Source: Lachnospiraceae bacterium
Lineage (GTDB): Bacteria > Bacillota_A > Clostridia > Lachnospirales > Lachnospiraceae
Direction of reading: 5' to 3'
DNA length: 40,457 bases
Assembly (NCBI GenBank): GCA_016291475.1
Contig: JAEEXJ010000016.1
Coordinates: 1-40,457, forward strand
Part shown: positions 23,582-32,717 of the stretch, piece after piece
Numbering within the stretch: the stretch's first letter is position 1
Layout: each line of letters begins with the position of its first letter
Position numbers and translations under genes: made by a program
The notes under the pieces: model-generated
The model's input: the letters and a program-made list of their open reading frames with translations, nothing else
Databases searched by the model: none
What the model was told of the DNA's origin: nothing

Positions 23582-24079
23582 TCACATCATACCGTCATCC
23601 AGATAGGCTATGGTGAAATGTTCCTGTCCTTTATCATCAATCTCCCATATGAGATAACTGGGTTTTCTGCCCTCCTGCCTGGGATAGGACAAGGATCCGG
23701 GATTAACCACAGTGCAATCCTCTGAGTAGCTAACCGTCGGTCTGTGGGTATGTCCGAAAAATGCAATGTCACATCCGCGGCTTTCCGCTTCCTGTCTGAG
23801 GATTTCCGTAGATACACTTACACTGTAGAGATGTCCGTGGGTCACAAAGATCTTATGGCCGAAGACTGTCTCTTCAAGTTCCCGTGGAAGGGCGGTAAAA
23901 TAGTCACAGTTTCCGGCAACCATATATACGGGGATCTTGACAGTGCATCTGATATCTTCCTCCCCGGATTCCACGTCACCACAATGGATCAGACACTGAG
24001 CATCCGGATGCATTTTCAGTATTTTATGCAGATTTTCATTGTTTCCGTGAGTATCGCTCACTACAAGTGCTTTGTTCAA
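23582..24079 (-). CDS. YfcE/MJ0936-type metallophosphoesterase
   Basis: 165 aa, the normal length. All metal-site motifs are visible: SDTHGN at 8-13, GDVE at about 34, GNCD at about 57, THGHLYSV at about 80, and GHTHRP at about 108. These enzymes are Mn-dependent phosphodiesterases; the cellular substrate is unsettled. It overlaps the end of rdgB by 4 bp (ATGA), the usual arrangement in Lachnospiraceae. Confidence 0.93.
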   Translation of the reverse strand: MNKALVVSDTHGNNENLHKILKMHPDAQCLIHCGDVESGEEDIRCTVKIPVYMVAGNCDYFTALPRELEETVFGHKIFVTHGHLYSVSVSTEILRQEAESRGCDIAFFGHTHRPTVSYSEDCTVVNPGSLSYPRQEGRKPSYLIWEIDDKGQEHFTIAYLDDGMM

Positions 24080-24666
24080 TCAAATAACTCCGTTCTCATT
24101 TTCCTAAGAGCCTTACCTCTGTGAGAGATCTTGTTTTTCTCCAGTTCGGGAATCTCACCGGTACAGCACCCTATCTCGGGGCAATAGAAAATAGGGTCGT
24201 ATCCGAATCCGTACTCTCCTTTTTCTTCATATCCGATGCGTCCTTCAACAGTCTCTCTTACCACCTTTTCGGTACCGTCGGGTAAAACAGCGGCTATGGC
24301 ACAGACGAATCTTGCGGTTCTCTTTTCATCCGGAACGCCCTCGAGACGTCTTATGATCTCATTGTTCTTAACGGTGTAAGGGGTATCCTCACCGAGATAT
24401 CTTGCTGAATATATTCCGGGTTCTCCGCCCAATGCATCGACAACAAGTCCGGAGTCATCTGCAAGTACAATGGAATCGGGAAGAAGCTCATGTACGGCTC
24501 TTGCTTTGATAATGGCATTTTCCTCAAAAGTAGTACCGTCTTCAACGATTTCGGGATTCACTCCCGCTTCCTTCATTGACAGGATCTCGTATCCCGAGCC
24601 TTCCATGATCTCACGGATCTCGCGCATTTTTCCCATATTACCGGTTGCAAAAACAAGTCTTTTCAT
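24076..24666 (-). CDS. rdgB: XTP/dITP diphosphatase (RdgB/HAM1)
   Basis: 196 aa. The substrate loop FATGNMGKMREIREI opens the protein. LADDSGLVVDALGGEPGIYS and GFGYDPIFY are the catalytic and metal-binding blocks, and KNKISHRGKALRKM is the C-terminal base-recognition motif. It removes deaminated purine nucleotides (ITP, dITP, XTP) from the pool. Its ATG directly follows the stop of the amidase-like gene. Confidence 0.96.
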   Translation of the reverse strand: MKRLVFATGNMGKMREIREIMEGSGYEILSMKEAGVNPEIVEDGTTFEENAIIKARAVHELLPDSIVLADDSGLVVDALGGEPGIYSARYLGEDTPYTVKNNEIIRRLEGVPDEKRTARFVCAIAAVLPDGTEKVVRETVEGRIGYEEKGEYGFGYDPIFYCPEIGCCTGEIPELEKNKISHRGKALRKMRTELFD

Positions 24667-25761
24667 TTAAGTATCTCCCATCATACCGGCTGCTTCCAAA
24701 ACAGCTTCATATATCCCTTTTGCCAGCCGGTCTCTGTATGAATCCTCCGTAAGAAGCGCATATTCGTCGGGATTGTCACAATTTCCGACGCTCATAAGCG
24801 TTGCCGGAGCATTTATCTCATATAATACACTTCCCTCAGGTGCTTCACTTATTCCCAGGGCTCTGTTCGATGCGGCGATGGCTGTGTTGTTGAGACAGCT
24901 TTCGCTGAGTTCGATGCTTCCGAAACCGGGAATGTAGTACAGCGGATCATAATAGGTCCTGATACCGTGGTATACATCACCGTCATGGGATACGTCAAGT
25001 CCTATGTATATATCCGCCCCCGTCTCTTCCATGAGCTGAGCGGTAGAAACGGCATCTTCAGATTCAATGGAGTGATCGGTCAGATATACCCTGACCCCGT
25101 CCTGATACAAAAGCTGTGCCGCTCTGTCTGCGACGTCCCTGCATACGCCTGCTGCCTCGCTCACATCGCCGGGATCAAGGACAACCACATATTTATACAA
25201 ACTGCGGGGGTCCACCGCCTCCATGGTAACAACATTTTCATCCATGGTGAGCTTATACTCACTTATACGGACCATATCAAAAATAAGAAGTACACCCGAT
25301 TTGTCATAAACAACGGATGCCCCATCCACAAAACGTTCGTCTCCGCTTATCCTGCCCGCATCAACCGGAACACCCGCTTCCGTCAAAGAGCCGTAATATG
25401 AATCCGAATCCGTATTGATATGTACCAGGAATTTCCTCTCGTTGTAAAGATTTTCCGTTACTATATCGGATGCCTGTACTCCCCCCGGTACCGTAAAAGA
25501 AATACGTCCCGTAGGCAAAGTCCCGATCACAGATAAAGGAACGGTTTCATCGTCGTCAAAATGCATGACTTCACTGACATTTGCACTGGTTATCACCACA
25601 GGCTTGGTCATTGAATAATACACGCAAACTCCCATGCATAGCGCAAAGAGCAATCCCCAGAAAAAGCAAGTATATGCCCTTCCCGGAATCTGCGGCGTTC
25701 TGTCGTTAAGTTGAGGGTCTGCGTATTTTACAAGCGGAATACGCTTAGCTGAAGCAGGCAT
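24667..25761 (-). CDS. Degenerate N-acetylmuramoyl-L-alanine amidase-like protein (amidase_3 fold)
   Basis: 364 aa. A membrane helix at about 31-50 anchors the protein, with a beta-rich extracellular region at about 55-185. The C-terminal region follows the amidase_3 fold (YVVVLDPGD, DGVRVYLTD, GADIYIGLDVSHDG, NNTAIAASNRALGI, NPDEYALL). The family's zinc histidine in DPGH is Asp here (D199), and the catalytic Glu near the end is replaced in LMSVGNC by Ser324. H259 is kept. It may have lost hydrolysis and act as a binding or regulatory protein. Stop and start codons abut both neighbours. Confidence 0.75.
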   Translation of the reverse strand: MPASAKRIPLVKYADPQLNDRTPQIPGRAYTCFFWGLLFALCMGVCVYYSMTKPVVITSANVSEVMHFDDDETVPLSVIGTLPTGRISFTVPGGVQASDIVTENLYNERKFLVHINTDSDSYYGSLTEAGVPVDAGRISGDERFVDGASVVYDKSGVLLIFDMVRISEYKLTMDENVVTMEAVDPRSLYKYVVVLDPGDVSEAAGVCRDVADRAAQLLYQDGVRVYLTDHSIESEDAVSTAQLMEETGADIYIGLDVSHDGDVYHGIRTYYDPLYYIPGFGSIELSESCLNNTAIAASNRALGISEAPEGSVLYEINAPATLMSVGNCDNPDEYALLTEDSYRDRLAKGIYEAVLEAAGMMGDT

Positions 25762-26892
25762 TTATTTCTTCCTTGAAGGAGGCTTGGGCCCCTTGAATTC
25801 GTAATAATACGTCTTCATCATTCCGTTGTAGATCTTACGGTTTTTATCGGCCTTTTTGCCGACATCGTTCTGGACTCTTTCGTATGAGCTTATGATATAC
25901 ATACTCCAACTGTCCAGAGCCTTATATCTCTCACCCAGAGTTCTGTAAATATCCGCAACCGCTTCCTTATCCATAAGTCTTTCTCCGTAAGGAGGGTTGG
26001 TTATTATAAATCCATACTTTTTGGGGTGCGAAAGATTAGCCACATCCCTTGCCTGAAAATGGATCATGCCGTCAACTCCGGCATCTTTGGCATTTTTTCT
26101 GGCGATGCTCACCATCTCTTCATCGATATCATAGCCCTGAATGTCGGTATCAGTGACGATCTTTACAAGATCCCTTGCCTCTTCATACGCGTCATTCCAC
26201 ACCTGCTTGGAAATCAGATGCTCCCATGAACAGGCATTAAAGAATCTGTTCATGCCGGGTGCGATATTTGCCGCGATCATCGCAGCCTCTATGGGAATGG
26301 TTCCGCTTCCGCAAAAAGGATCCACCAGAATTCTGTCCGCTCTCCAGGGGGTAAGGGAAATAAGCCCGGCCGCAAGGTTTTCCGCAATGGGTGCCTTGGC
26401 AGTAAGCTTCCTGTAACCTCTCTTATGGAGCGAATCCCCGGTGGTATCAAGCCCTATGGTAACCTCATCCTTCATAATGAATACCCTGAAGGGAAAAGAA
26501 TCCCCGTCCTCGGTAAACCAGTCGGTATGATATACTCCCTTAAGCTCTTCCACCATGGCTTTTTTGACAATGGACTGAATATCGGAGGGGCTGAATAGCT
26601 GTGATTTAACGCTGGATGCCTTTGCAACCCAGAATTTTCCGTCCTTAGGGATGAATTCCTCCCAATGAACAGCCTTAACCCCTTCAAAAAGCTCGTCCCA
26701 TGTACATGCCTTAAAAGAGGCTGCCTTGATAAGCAGCCTTTCAGCAGTTCTCGAACCTATATTGACTCTGGCGACAGCCTCGGCATCGCCCTCAAAGGTC
26801 ACTCTTCCGTCGGATACATTCGTAACTTCGTATCCCAGATCGATTATTTCTTTTTTCAGTACCGACTCCATGCCGAAATGGCAGGGAGCCAT
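25762..26892 (-). CDS. THUMP-domain 23S rRNA (guanine-N2)-methyltransferase, RlmL/YpsC-like
   Basis: 376 aa. The N-terminal half is the THUMP RNA-binding region; the C-terminal half is a SAM-dependent methyltransferase with VDPFCGSGTIPIEA from about 190 and the target-base motif NPPY at 299-302. It likely methylates guanine in 23S rRNA. The ATG at 26892 gives a product that starts almost at the conserved block APCHFGMESVLK. Relatives usually have about six more residues, and the frame stays open to ATT codons nearer AAAGGA, so a rare start upstream is possible. It follows the S51-GGDEF-EAL gene by 23 bp. Confidence 0.9.
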   Translation of the reverse strand: MAPCHFGMESVLKKEIIDLGYEVTNVSDGRVTFEGDAEAVARVNIGSRTAERLLIKAASFKACTWDELFEGVKAVHWEEFIPKDGKFWVAKASSVKSQLFSPSDIQSIVKKAMVEELKGVYHTDWFTEDGDSFPFRVFIMKDEVTIGLDTTGDSLHKRGYRKLTAKAPIAENLAAGLISLTPWRADRILVDPFCGSGTIPIEAAMIAANIAPGMNRFFNACSWEHLISKQVWNDAYEEARDLVKIVTDTDIQGYDIDEEMVSIARKNAKDAGVDGMIHFQARDVANLSHPKKYGFIITNPPYGERLMDKEAVADIYRTLGERYKALDSWSMYIISSYERVQNDVGKKADKNRKIYNGMMKTYYYEFKGPKPPSRKK

Positions 26893-26915
26893 TATTTCTA
26901 TGATCCTGTTAATGA

Positions 26916-29303
26916 TTAGTCCTTTCTCCAGGTCAGGCGCATGTCCGTCTTACTGGGATTATCCATGATTCGGATGAAATCCTCTTCGCACATGGGTCTG
27001 TAAAAATAATACCCCTGGATCATGTCGCATCCCGCATCTGAGAGGAATGCAAGTTGTTTTTCTGTTTCTACACCCTCGGCTACAACATCGGCTCCGAACG
27101 CGTGGGCCATGTTGATGGTCGACCTGATGATGGTTTCCGCCTTGGGGCTCTGGTCTATTTTACGGATAAATCCGATATCCAGCTTGATCGTATCAAACTC
27201 GTAGCTTTCGAGAGTCGAAAGCGAACTCATGCCGCTGCCGTAATCATCCAGCATGATCCTGACTTTCTTTTCCTTCATGGTCCTGAGAAAATCAAGGGCA
27301 TTTCTTTCCAGATTGGCATATGCGGATTCGGTGATTTCTATCTTCGCCGCGCCTTCGGGGAAATCCCTCTCTTCAAGTATCTCCTTGATCCTTTCAAGAA
27401 GCGAAGGATCGTAGAAATCCACTCTGGAAAGGTTAATGGAGATGGGAACTATGGGCAGTCCTTCCCTTGCATTCTTAAGAAGAAGTCCGAAAACATTCTC
27501 CGCCATATACAAGTCCACCCTCGAAACCTTACCCGACTCCTCAAGAGCAGGAATAAACAGTCCCGGAGAAACCATACCCATGTCACGATGCTTCCACCTG
27601 ATAAGTGACTCGGCAGAAACAATCTTACGGGTATATGTATCAACAATGGGCTGATAATAGGAAATAAGCTCGTTATGTCTGAGCGCATCTCCCACCTCGG
27701 ATACAAGGATCATGTGGTTAACATAATCCTTGCGCATCTTATCCGTATATTCAGTATACAAAACGGCATCGGATTCGGACAGATTGGCCTCCGCAAGCTT
27801 TGCCCTGTCTATCATGATGCCCACGGATACTCCCGTATCGTCAATATGATATATACCGCAGGTAACGGTAAAATCAAACATCTTATATTCGGTGCGGAAG
27901 GTCATCTGGGTGATCTTGCGCATACGGTTATTCTTGATAAGGTCATTTTTGACAATGGCAACAAAATGGTCACTGTCCAGTCGTCCGATAACGATGGGCT
28001 CCAAAACCTCGACTATCTTATCCCTTACCATGAATATAACACTGTCACCGCTCTCTTCTCCAAAGAGTTCGTTGATAGTCTTAAATCCTCGGATATTGGT
28101 ATAGATAAGGGAATAACCGACGCTGAGATCAATTCTCTTCAGCATTCTTTCCGCATCTCTTAAAAAACCGGTCCTGGATAGGATATCCGTCATCCAATCC
28201 CTGTCAATGATCTCAGTGATATCCTGAATGATGCAGATATCTTTGGTAGTGTCTCCGACCAAATGCTTGATCCTGACATCAAGTGCTCTTCTGTAGCCCC
28301 CTCTTTCCGTGTGAACTGTCCTGCAGAAATTGCCGAGTCTTTCGATCTCACCTTTAATGATCTCGGGAGTGAAATGCTCGAACATAGACTCTCTTTCATT
28401 CTCGACCACTATCTTATTAGTGAAGTCATTGATGAATTTTCCGAAGGTTTTTGAATTTGTAACACTGACGTCATATTTATTGAGAAAACCACTCGAAAAC
28501 TTAGGTACAATCTCAAGTGTAGCAAGATTTATCTCAAAAACGGAAATAAACCCTTGTGTCATAACGGCATTCCAGTCATTTTCACTGACAGCCGTATCAA
28601 TAGTACGAATAGTGCCGTTTTCAAGCACTTTTCCGACCCCATAGAACTTTGTGACATCCCCGTCAATCAGGAAATAACTACCGTCATCCAACAGGTAAAA
28701 ACATCTTCCTACACTGTCTGGGAAAACCACCTCATCTATGAGGTTCTTTCCGCTGATACTCATCGTTTTCAGCTTCGAAAAATGGGGAATGATCGATATA
28801 TCGGTAAGCCCGAGGCCGTCCGTGAACTTCTCGTAATCAAGATTCGCGACCTGCCCCTCATATTCGGGGACAAGGTAAGCATTCCCAGCACAGTTTGTGC
28901 TGCCGCACCCCATGGCTATTATAATACCGGGGAATCCCACAAGGAGGTTTTTAAGCATTATCTTCTTAAAGAAGGAATTCTGAGTATTGCCGTTTCCTCC
29001 ACCCAGTATTACAACATCGGAATTGCGAACAAGCTCAAATGCCCTGTCCATATTGGAATTATCAAGGGTTTTTATGGACGAAGAGGAGAGGCCTGCCAGA
29101 TTGAAGGCAACATCCAGTCGTTCTTCGACAATTCGGTTTATCTTGTCGGCTTCCGGGTCGGAGGTAACTATCAAAATAGACGAATTATCCCGCCAGTACT
29201 CCTTAAGATTATCCACAAATCCGTAGTCATCCAAAAGATGTACCGGTCCGGTCTCATCATCAGGCCTGTATTCCAAAAATAAACTTGTAAGGAATAGAAC
29301 CAT
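26916..29303 (-). CDS. Peptidase S51-like domain fused to degenerate GGDEF and EAL domains
   Basis: 795 aa. Residues 1-235 are a peptidase S51 (PepE/cyanophycinase) fold: MVLFLTSLFLEY, VVILGGGNGNTQNSFF with the family GGGN loop, AMGCGSTNCAGN at the nucleophile elbow, and IIPHFS. The usual GxSAG is GCGSTN, so Ser at that position is uncertain. About 240-365 looks PAS-like. The GGDEF domain (about 370-530) has LDSDHF at 442-447 instead of GGDEF and should not make c-di-GMP. The EAL domain (about 545-785) keeps E565, N624, E656, D686-D687, K707, E743 and Q763, so c-di-GMP hydrolysis is likely. GGGGGG lies just before the ATG. The S51 part is probably a sensor. Confidence 0.87.
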   Translation of the reverse strand: MVLFLTSLFLEYRPDDETGPVHLLDDYGFVDNLKEYWRDNSSILIVTSDPEADKINRIVEERLDVAFNLAGLSSSSIKTLDNSNMDRAFELVRNSDVVILGGGNGNTQNSFFKKIMLKNLLVGFPGIIIAMGCGSTNCAGNAYLVPEYEGQVANLDYEKFTDGLGLTDISIIPHFSKLKTMSISGKNLIDEVVFPDSVGRCFYLLDDGSYFLIDGDVTKFYGVGKVLENGTIRTIDTAVSENDWNAVMTQGFISVFEINLATLEIVPKFSSGFLNKYDVSVTNSKTFGKFINDFTNKIVVENERESMFEHFTPEIIKGEIERLGNFCRTVHTERGGYRRALDVRIKHLVGDTTKDICIIQDITEIIDRDWMTDILSRTGFLRDAERMLKRIDLSVGYSLIYTNIRGFKTINELFGEESGDSVIFMVRDKIVEVLEPIVIGRLDSDHFVAIVKNDLIKNNRMRKITQMTFRTEYKMFDFTVTCGIYHIDDTGVSVGIMIDRAKLAEANLSESDAVLYTEYTDKMRKDYVNHMILVSEVGDALRHNELISYYQPIVDTYTRKIVSAESLIRWKHRDMGMVSPGLFIPALEESGKVSRVDLYMAENVFGLLLKNAREGLPIVPISINLSRVDFYDPSLLERIKEILEERDFPEGAAKIEITESAYANLERNALDFLRTMKEKKVRIMLDDYGSGMSSLSTLESYEFDTIKLDIGFIRKIDQSPKAETIIRSTINMAHAFGADVVAEGVETEKQLAFLSDAGCDMIQGYYFYRPMCEEDFIRIMDNPSKTDMRLTWRKD

Positions 29304-29433
29304 AAACCCCCCGTTTTAGAGCCCAATACCTATGTGTTATAAAGAATTCTATCACGAAACCGATATGCAAACTACAAAAATATGCTTTAAGGAACGATTA
29401 AGCACGGAATCCGAAAATCATTTCATATTATGG

Positions 29434-30732
29434 TCACATATCACCGAACAGCTGCATCAGCGAAAGCGATCCGAATACCACATATACATCTTCGGGATCA
29501 GAATGCTCCGTACCTGCAAGAGCATCATTAAGACATTCCGCCGTACTAATATGTTCCGTTTCGGGAACCTCGGCACCTTTTCCGTATAGCTCCTCAGAGA
29601 TCTCCAGTACCGCTTCTCGAAGATCCTCTTTGGGTAATCCTCTTACAGGATCGGGAAGATCTATTGCAACTAAGGATACGGTACCCGGTAGCATTATCCT
29701 AAGTATCTCTTTGTAATCTTTATCCTTGAAAACACCCATTATTAAATGGATTCTTTTATTTTTTGGAAGCGTTTCATCGGAATCGAGAGCATCTTTCAGC
29801 GCTCTTGCAGCACCGGGATTATGAGCACCGTCTCTTATGATAACCGGTGATTCTGAAAGTTTCTCAAATCGCCCGGGATGCCGTGTTTTAGCGATTCCGG
29901 CCATAAACATATCATGCGTTACCGATTTGTCCGGGAACGATTTTGCAAGAGTTCCTTCAAGAATCCTGAGTGTCCAAAGCGCGGTATTCAGATTGTCATT
30001 CTGGTATGAAGCACACAGAGGATTAACGAATCCTTCCGGAATGATCTCCTCCTCCGTCCTGATACAAACAGCTCCTTTTTCCGCAGCTTCCCTTTCCAAT
30101 ATCCCTGCCGGATCATAATCCGTTCCGGCACAGTAAACATGTGGCATTGCAGATATAATAGCAGGTGTGTTTTTTCTCATTATACCCGCTTTGTTAACCG
30201 CAATCTCCTCCGGTGTAGTTCCCAGAAATCTCATGTGGTCCATACTTACGGAAGCAAATACCGTAGCAAGGGGCGAGTCAAATACATTGGTGGCATCGTC
30301 GCGTCCTCCCATGCCGCATTCGACTATAACAACATCTGTTTTTTTAATATAAAAGAACCAAAATGCCGCTGCCGTCTCCGCTTCAAATCCGGTGGGGGGT
30401 ATTTCTATCCCCTCTGCTGCTTCTCTGACTGCGGTGACCGCTTCGGCATATTCTTCCTCTGTGATATTCCGAAGGTCTATCCTGATCCTTTCCAGGAAAT
30501 CAAACACTGAGGGGGAAGCATATCTTCCCACCTTAAGTCCGCATTCCGACAGGGCATATTCCAGATACGAGCATATGGAACCTTTACCGTTGGTTCCGGC
30601 CACATGAATGACCTTAAGTTCCTTCTCCGGATTTCCGAGTCTTCCAAGGAGCGCTTTTATCACATCGGTTCCGGGAATTATTCCGGCTGAACCGGTGTTT
30701 TCCGTATAGTTTTTAGCTTCAGTAAAATTCAT
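29434..30732 (-). CDS. folC: Folylpolyglutamate synthase / dihydrofolate synthase
   Basis: 432 aa. The Mur-ligase-type P-loop HVAGTNGKGSICSYLEY is at about 43-59, then VVIVECGMGGRDDATNVFD and SVSMDHMRFLGTTPEEIA. The ADP-site HNPGAARAL and the C-terminal GVFKDKDYKEIL fit FolC. It adds glutamate to folates, and in the bifunctional form to dihydropteroate. GGAAAT directly before the ATG is a weak ribosome site. A 130-bp gap, with no recognisable signal, separates it from the next gene on the same strand. Confidence 0.94.
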   Translation of the reverse strand: MNFTEAKNYTENTGSAGIIPGTDVIKALLGRLGNPEKELKVIHVAGTNGKGSICSYLEYALSECGLKVGRYASPSVFDFLERIRIDLRNITEEEYAEAVTAVREAAEGIEIPPTGFEAETAAAFWFFYIKKTDVVIVECGMGGRDDATNVFDSPLATVFASVSMDHMRFLGTTPEEIAVNKAGIMRKNTPAIISAMPHVYCAGTDYDPAGILEREAAEKGAVCIRTEEEIIPEGFVNPLCASYQNDNLNTALWTLRILEGTLAKSFPDKSVTHDMFMAGIAKTRHPGRFEKLSESPVIIRDGAHNPGAARALKDALDSDETLPKNKRIHLIMGVFKDKDYKEILRIMLPGTVSLVAIDLPDPVRGLPKEDLREAVLEISEELYGKGAEVPETEHISTAECLNDALAGTEHSDPEDVYVVFGSLSLMQLFGDM

Positions 30733-30783
30733 ATTTCCATTATATCATCTTTTGAAAAAAAGGCTCCCAAATGGTCTTCATTA

Positions 30784-30812
30784 TTGAAAACCTACTAAAC
30801 TAGTTGTATTAT
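30784..30812 (+). promoter_or_regulatory. Promoter of the Rrf2 gene
   Basis: TTGAAA (30784-30789) and TATTAT (30807-30812) are spaced by 17 bp. The spacer contains AACTAGTT, a perfect 8-bp palindrome, at 30798-30805. Rrf2 proteins often repress their own gene, so this is a plausible operator half. Confidence 0.65.
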
Positions 30813-30849
30813 AGATAAAGATTTTTTGTTTATTATCAGGAGGCTCTCT

Positions 30850-31263
30850 ATGCTCATCTCAACAAAGGGTAGATACGCGCTTCGCGTCATAATCGATATC
30901 GCGGCACACGATCAGGATGAATTTATCCCCTTGGGTGAGGTTGCGGACAGACAGGGAATCTCCAAAAAGTACCTTGAAGCCATCATCAAGGATCTGGTTC
31001 AGGCAGGTATCGTGAAAGGAGTTCGCGGAAAGGGCGGCGGATATAAGCTCAATATGAAGCCCGAAGAATGTACCGCCTGGGATGTAATTCATGCTACCGA
31101 GGATAATTTCGTTACCGTTTCCTGTGTGACCATGGAAAATTTCAATTGTCCTCAGAAGTCCGAGTGCAGGACTATGCCGATGTGGACCGAACTGGACAAG
31201 ACTCTCAAGGAATTTTTCAGCAAATACACTATTAAGGAACTTTTGGAAAGCGGAACATATTAA
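30850..31263 (+). CDS. Rrf2-family transcriptional regulator
   Basis: 137 aa from the ATG at 30850, which has AGGAGG 6 nt upstream; an ATG at 30826 lacks one. The winged helix is typical: MLISTKGRYALRVIIDIA, then EVADRQGISKKYLEAIIKDL, then GVRGKGGGYKL. Three cysteines, Cys-x7-Cys-x5-Cys in SCVTMENFNCPQKSECRTM, sit where IscR and NsrR bind an iron-sulfur cluster. It may thus sense iron-sulfur status, oxygen or NO. It is followed by its own terminator, then the MntP-ZIP gene on the same strand, which it might regulate. Confidence 0.92.
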   Translation: MLISTKGRYALRVIIDIAAHDQDEFIPLGEVADRQGISKKYLEAIIKDLVQAGIVKGVRGKGGGYKLNMKPEECTAWDVIHATEDNFVTVSCVTMENFNCPQKSECRTMPMWTELDKTLKEFFSKYTIKELLESGTY

Positions 31264-31270
31264 GATCACT

Positions 31271-31298
31271 AAAAGTCTTGCCTAGGCAGGACTTTTTT
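31271..31298 (+). terminator. Terminator after the Rrf2 gene
   Basis: AAAAGTCTTGCC pairs, with one G-T, with GGCAGGACTTTT around TA, and six T follow. It lies 7 bp after the stop and separates the regulator from the transporter gene. Confidence 0.75.
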
Positions 31299-31324
31299 AG
31301 TGGATTCGAAAACATAGGTGAAAT

Positions 31325-32704
31325 ATGGGTTTAGGTGAAATACTGCTTTTGTCCGTGGGTCTTGCCATGGATGCCTTTGCGGTTTCGGTATGCAAAGGGC
31401 TTTCATTCAAGAAAGTAACTATTAAAGAAGCATCTGTATGCGGAATATGGTTCGGTCTCTTTCAGGGCATCATGCCCCTTCTGGGATATCTGCTGGGCTC
31501 CGGATTTGCCTCTTTTATAGACAGATTTGCCGCTTGGATTGCATTTCTGATTCTTACCATACTCGGCATAAATATGCTCAGAGAAGCCTTCGGAGCAGAT
31601 GATGAGGATGAAGAAGCCACTCCTGATCTGGGATTTAAAGTAATGCTCGGTGCAGCCGTGGCCACAAGTATTGATGCAATGGCAGTCGGTGTTACTTTTG
31701 TGGCAGTTCCCGTCCGGGTCTTTTCCTCGTCTGCCCTGATCAACACATTCTTTGCAGTAGCATGCATAGGCATCATCACCTATGTGATATCTGCTTTGGG
31801 AGTCTTCATCGGAGGATACTTCGGGGCGGCATACAAGTCAGGTGCCGTTGCGGCAGGCGGAAGTATTCTGATATTCATCGGTCTCAAAGCTCTGATGGAT
31901 AAATATGATATCACCGGGGCCGGTAACGATAACGTCTTCTGGCTTCTGCTTCCTTTTGCCGGAACCGTTCTGGGCGCTCTGCTGGTTTTCTTCCGTATTA
32001 ATACGCCGGACAAGCTAAAAAAGTGTCTCATAGCTCTTTCTGCAGGCATTATGCTCTCCGCCTCAATATGGTGTCTTATGACACCCTCGTTTTCACTTCC
32101 TTCTTTCGGATCCAGGAAACCTTTTATCGCCGTCTTTATCGGTTTCTGGGTAGGAATCCTGTTCCAGTTCGGTCTGGACAATCTTATACCTCATACTCAT
32201 GGTTTTTCCGGAGAGACGGAAGGTCTGAAATCGGAAGCCGACAAGCCGGTTAAAATGATGCTGGCCATGATAATCCATCATATTCCGGAGGGCATAGCAA
32301 TAGGAGCGGTTTATGCCGGATTTCTGTACGGAGAGGGAATTATCTCCCGCTATTCCATGATTGCCGTAACGGTTGGCATGCTGATACAGAATTTCCCGGA
32401 AGCTGCATTTCTCTCTGTTCCCGTCAAGGAGGAGGGGCGCAGCAAAGGAACTTCTTTTTTCTATGGAATGATGAGCGGAGGCGTTGAACCCATCATAGGA
32501 ATCGTGACGGTTATTATCGCCGGACTATTTCCGCCCATCTTACCCTATGTGATGTCTCTATCGGCCGGAGCAATGATCTATACAATAGTTGAATCAATGA
32601 TCCCCGAGATGATAGACGGAGAAGTAAGCGACAGAGTCGTTTTAGCTTTCGCGGCAGGCTTCTCCCTTATGATGCTCCTCGCCTATGCACTTCCCATGCT
32701 TTAA
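31325..32704 (+). CDS. Fusion of an MntP-type Mn efflux protein and a ZIP-family metal transporter
   Basis: 459 aa in one frame. Residues 1-195 are a complete MntP unit with about six helices and both signature Asp: D16 in AMDAFAVS and D117 in ATSIDAMAVG. E. coli MntP is 188 aa. Residues about 203-459 are a complete ZIP unit of the GufA/ZupT kind: HHIPEG at 318-323 and QNFPEA at 355-360, the paired metal-site helices. MntP exports Mn; bacterial ZIP proteins import Zn, Fe or Mn. Both in one chain is unusual. AGGTGA precedes the ATG. No yybP-ykoY Mn riboswitch is seen in the 61-bp leader. Confidence 0.88.
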   Translation: MGLGEILLLSVGLAMDAFAVSVCKGLSFKKVTIKEASVCGIWFGLFQGIMPLLGYLLGSGFASFIDRFAAWIAFLILTILGINMLREAFGADDEDEEATPDLGFKVMLGAAVATSIDAMAVGVTFVAVPVRVFSSSALINTFFAVACIGIITYVISALGVFIGGYFGAAYKSGAVAAGGSILIFIGLKALMDKYDITGAGNDNVFWLLLPFAGTVLGALLVFFRINTPDKLKKCLIALSAGIMLSASIWCLMTPSFSLPSFGSRKPFIAVFIGFWVGILFQFGLDNLIPHTHGFSGETEGLKSEADKPVKMMLAMIIHHIPEGIAIGAVYAGFLYGEGIISRYSMIAVTVGMLIQNFPEAAFLSVPVKEEGRSKGTSFFYGMMSGGVEPIIGIVTVIIAGLFPPILPYVMSLSAGAMIYTIVESMIPEMIDGEVSDRVVLAFAAGFSLMMLLAYALPML

Positions 32705-32717
32705 ATTCAATCATTCC

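Noticed and set aside
28554..29282. Long plus-strand reading frame of 242 codons
   Set aside because: It is antisense to the S51-GGDEF-EAL gene, which has clear domains and a ribosome site. No family pattern is seen in the plus-strand product.
31264..31324. Manganese (yybP-ykoY) riboswitch before the MntP-ZIP gene
   Set aside because: The gap is 61 bp and is taken up by the Rrf2 terminator and a ribosome site; no riboswitch core is seen.
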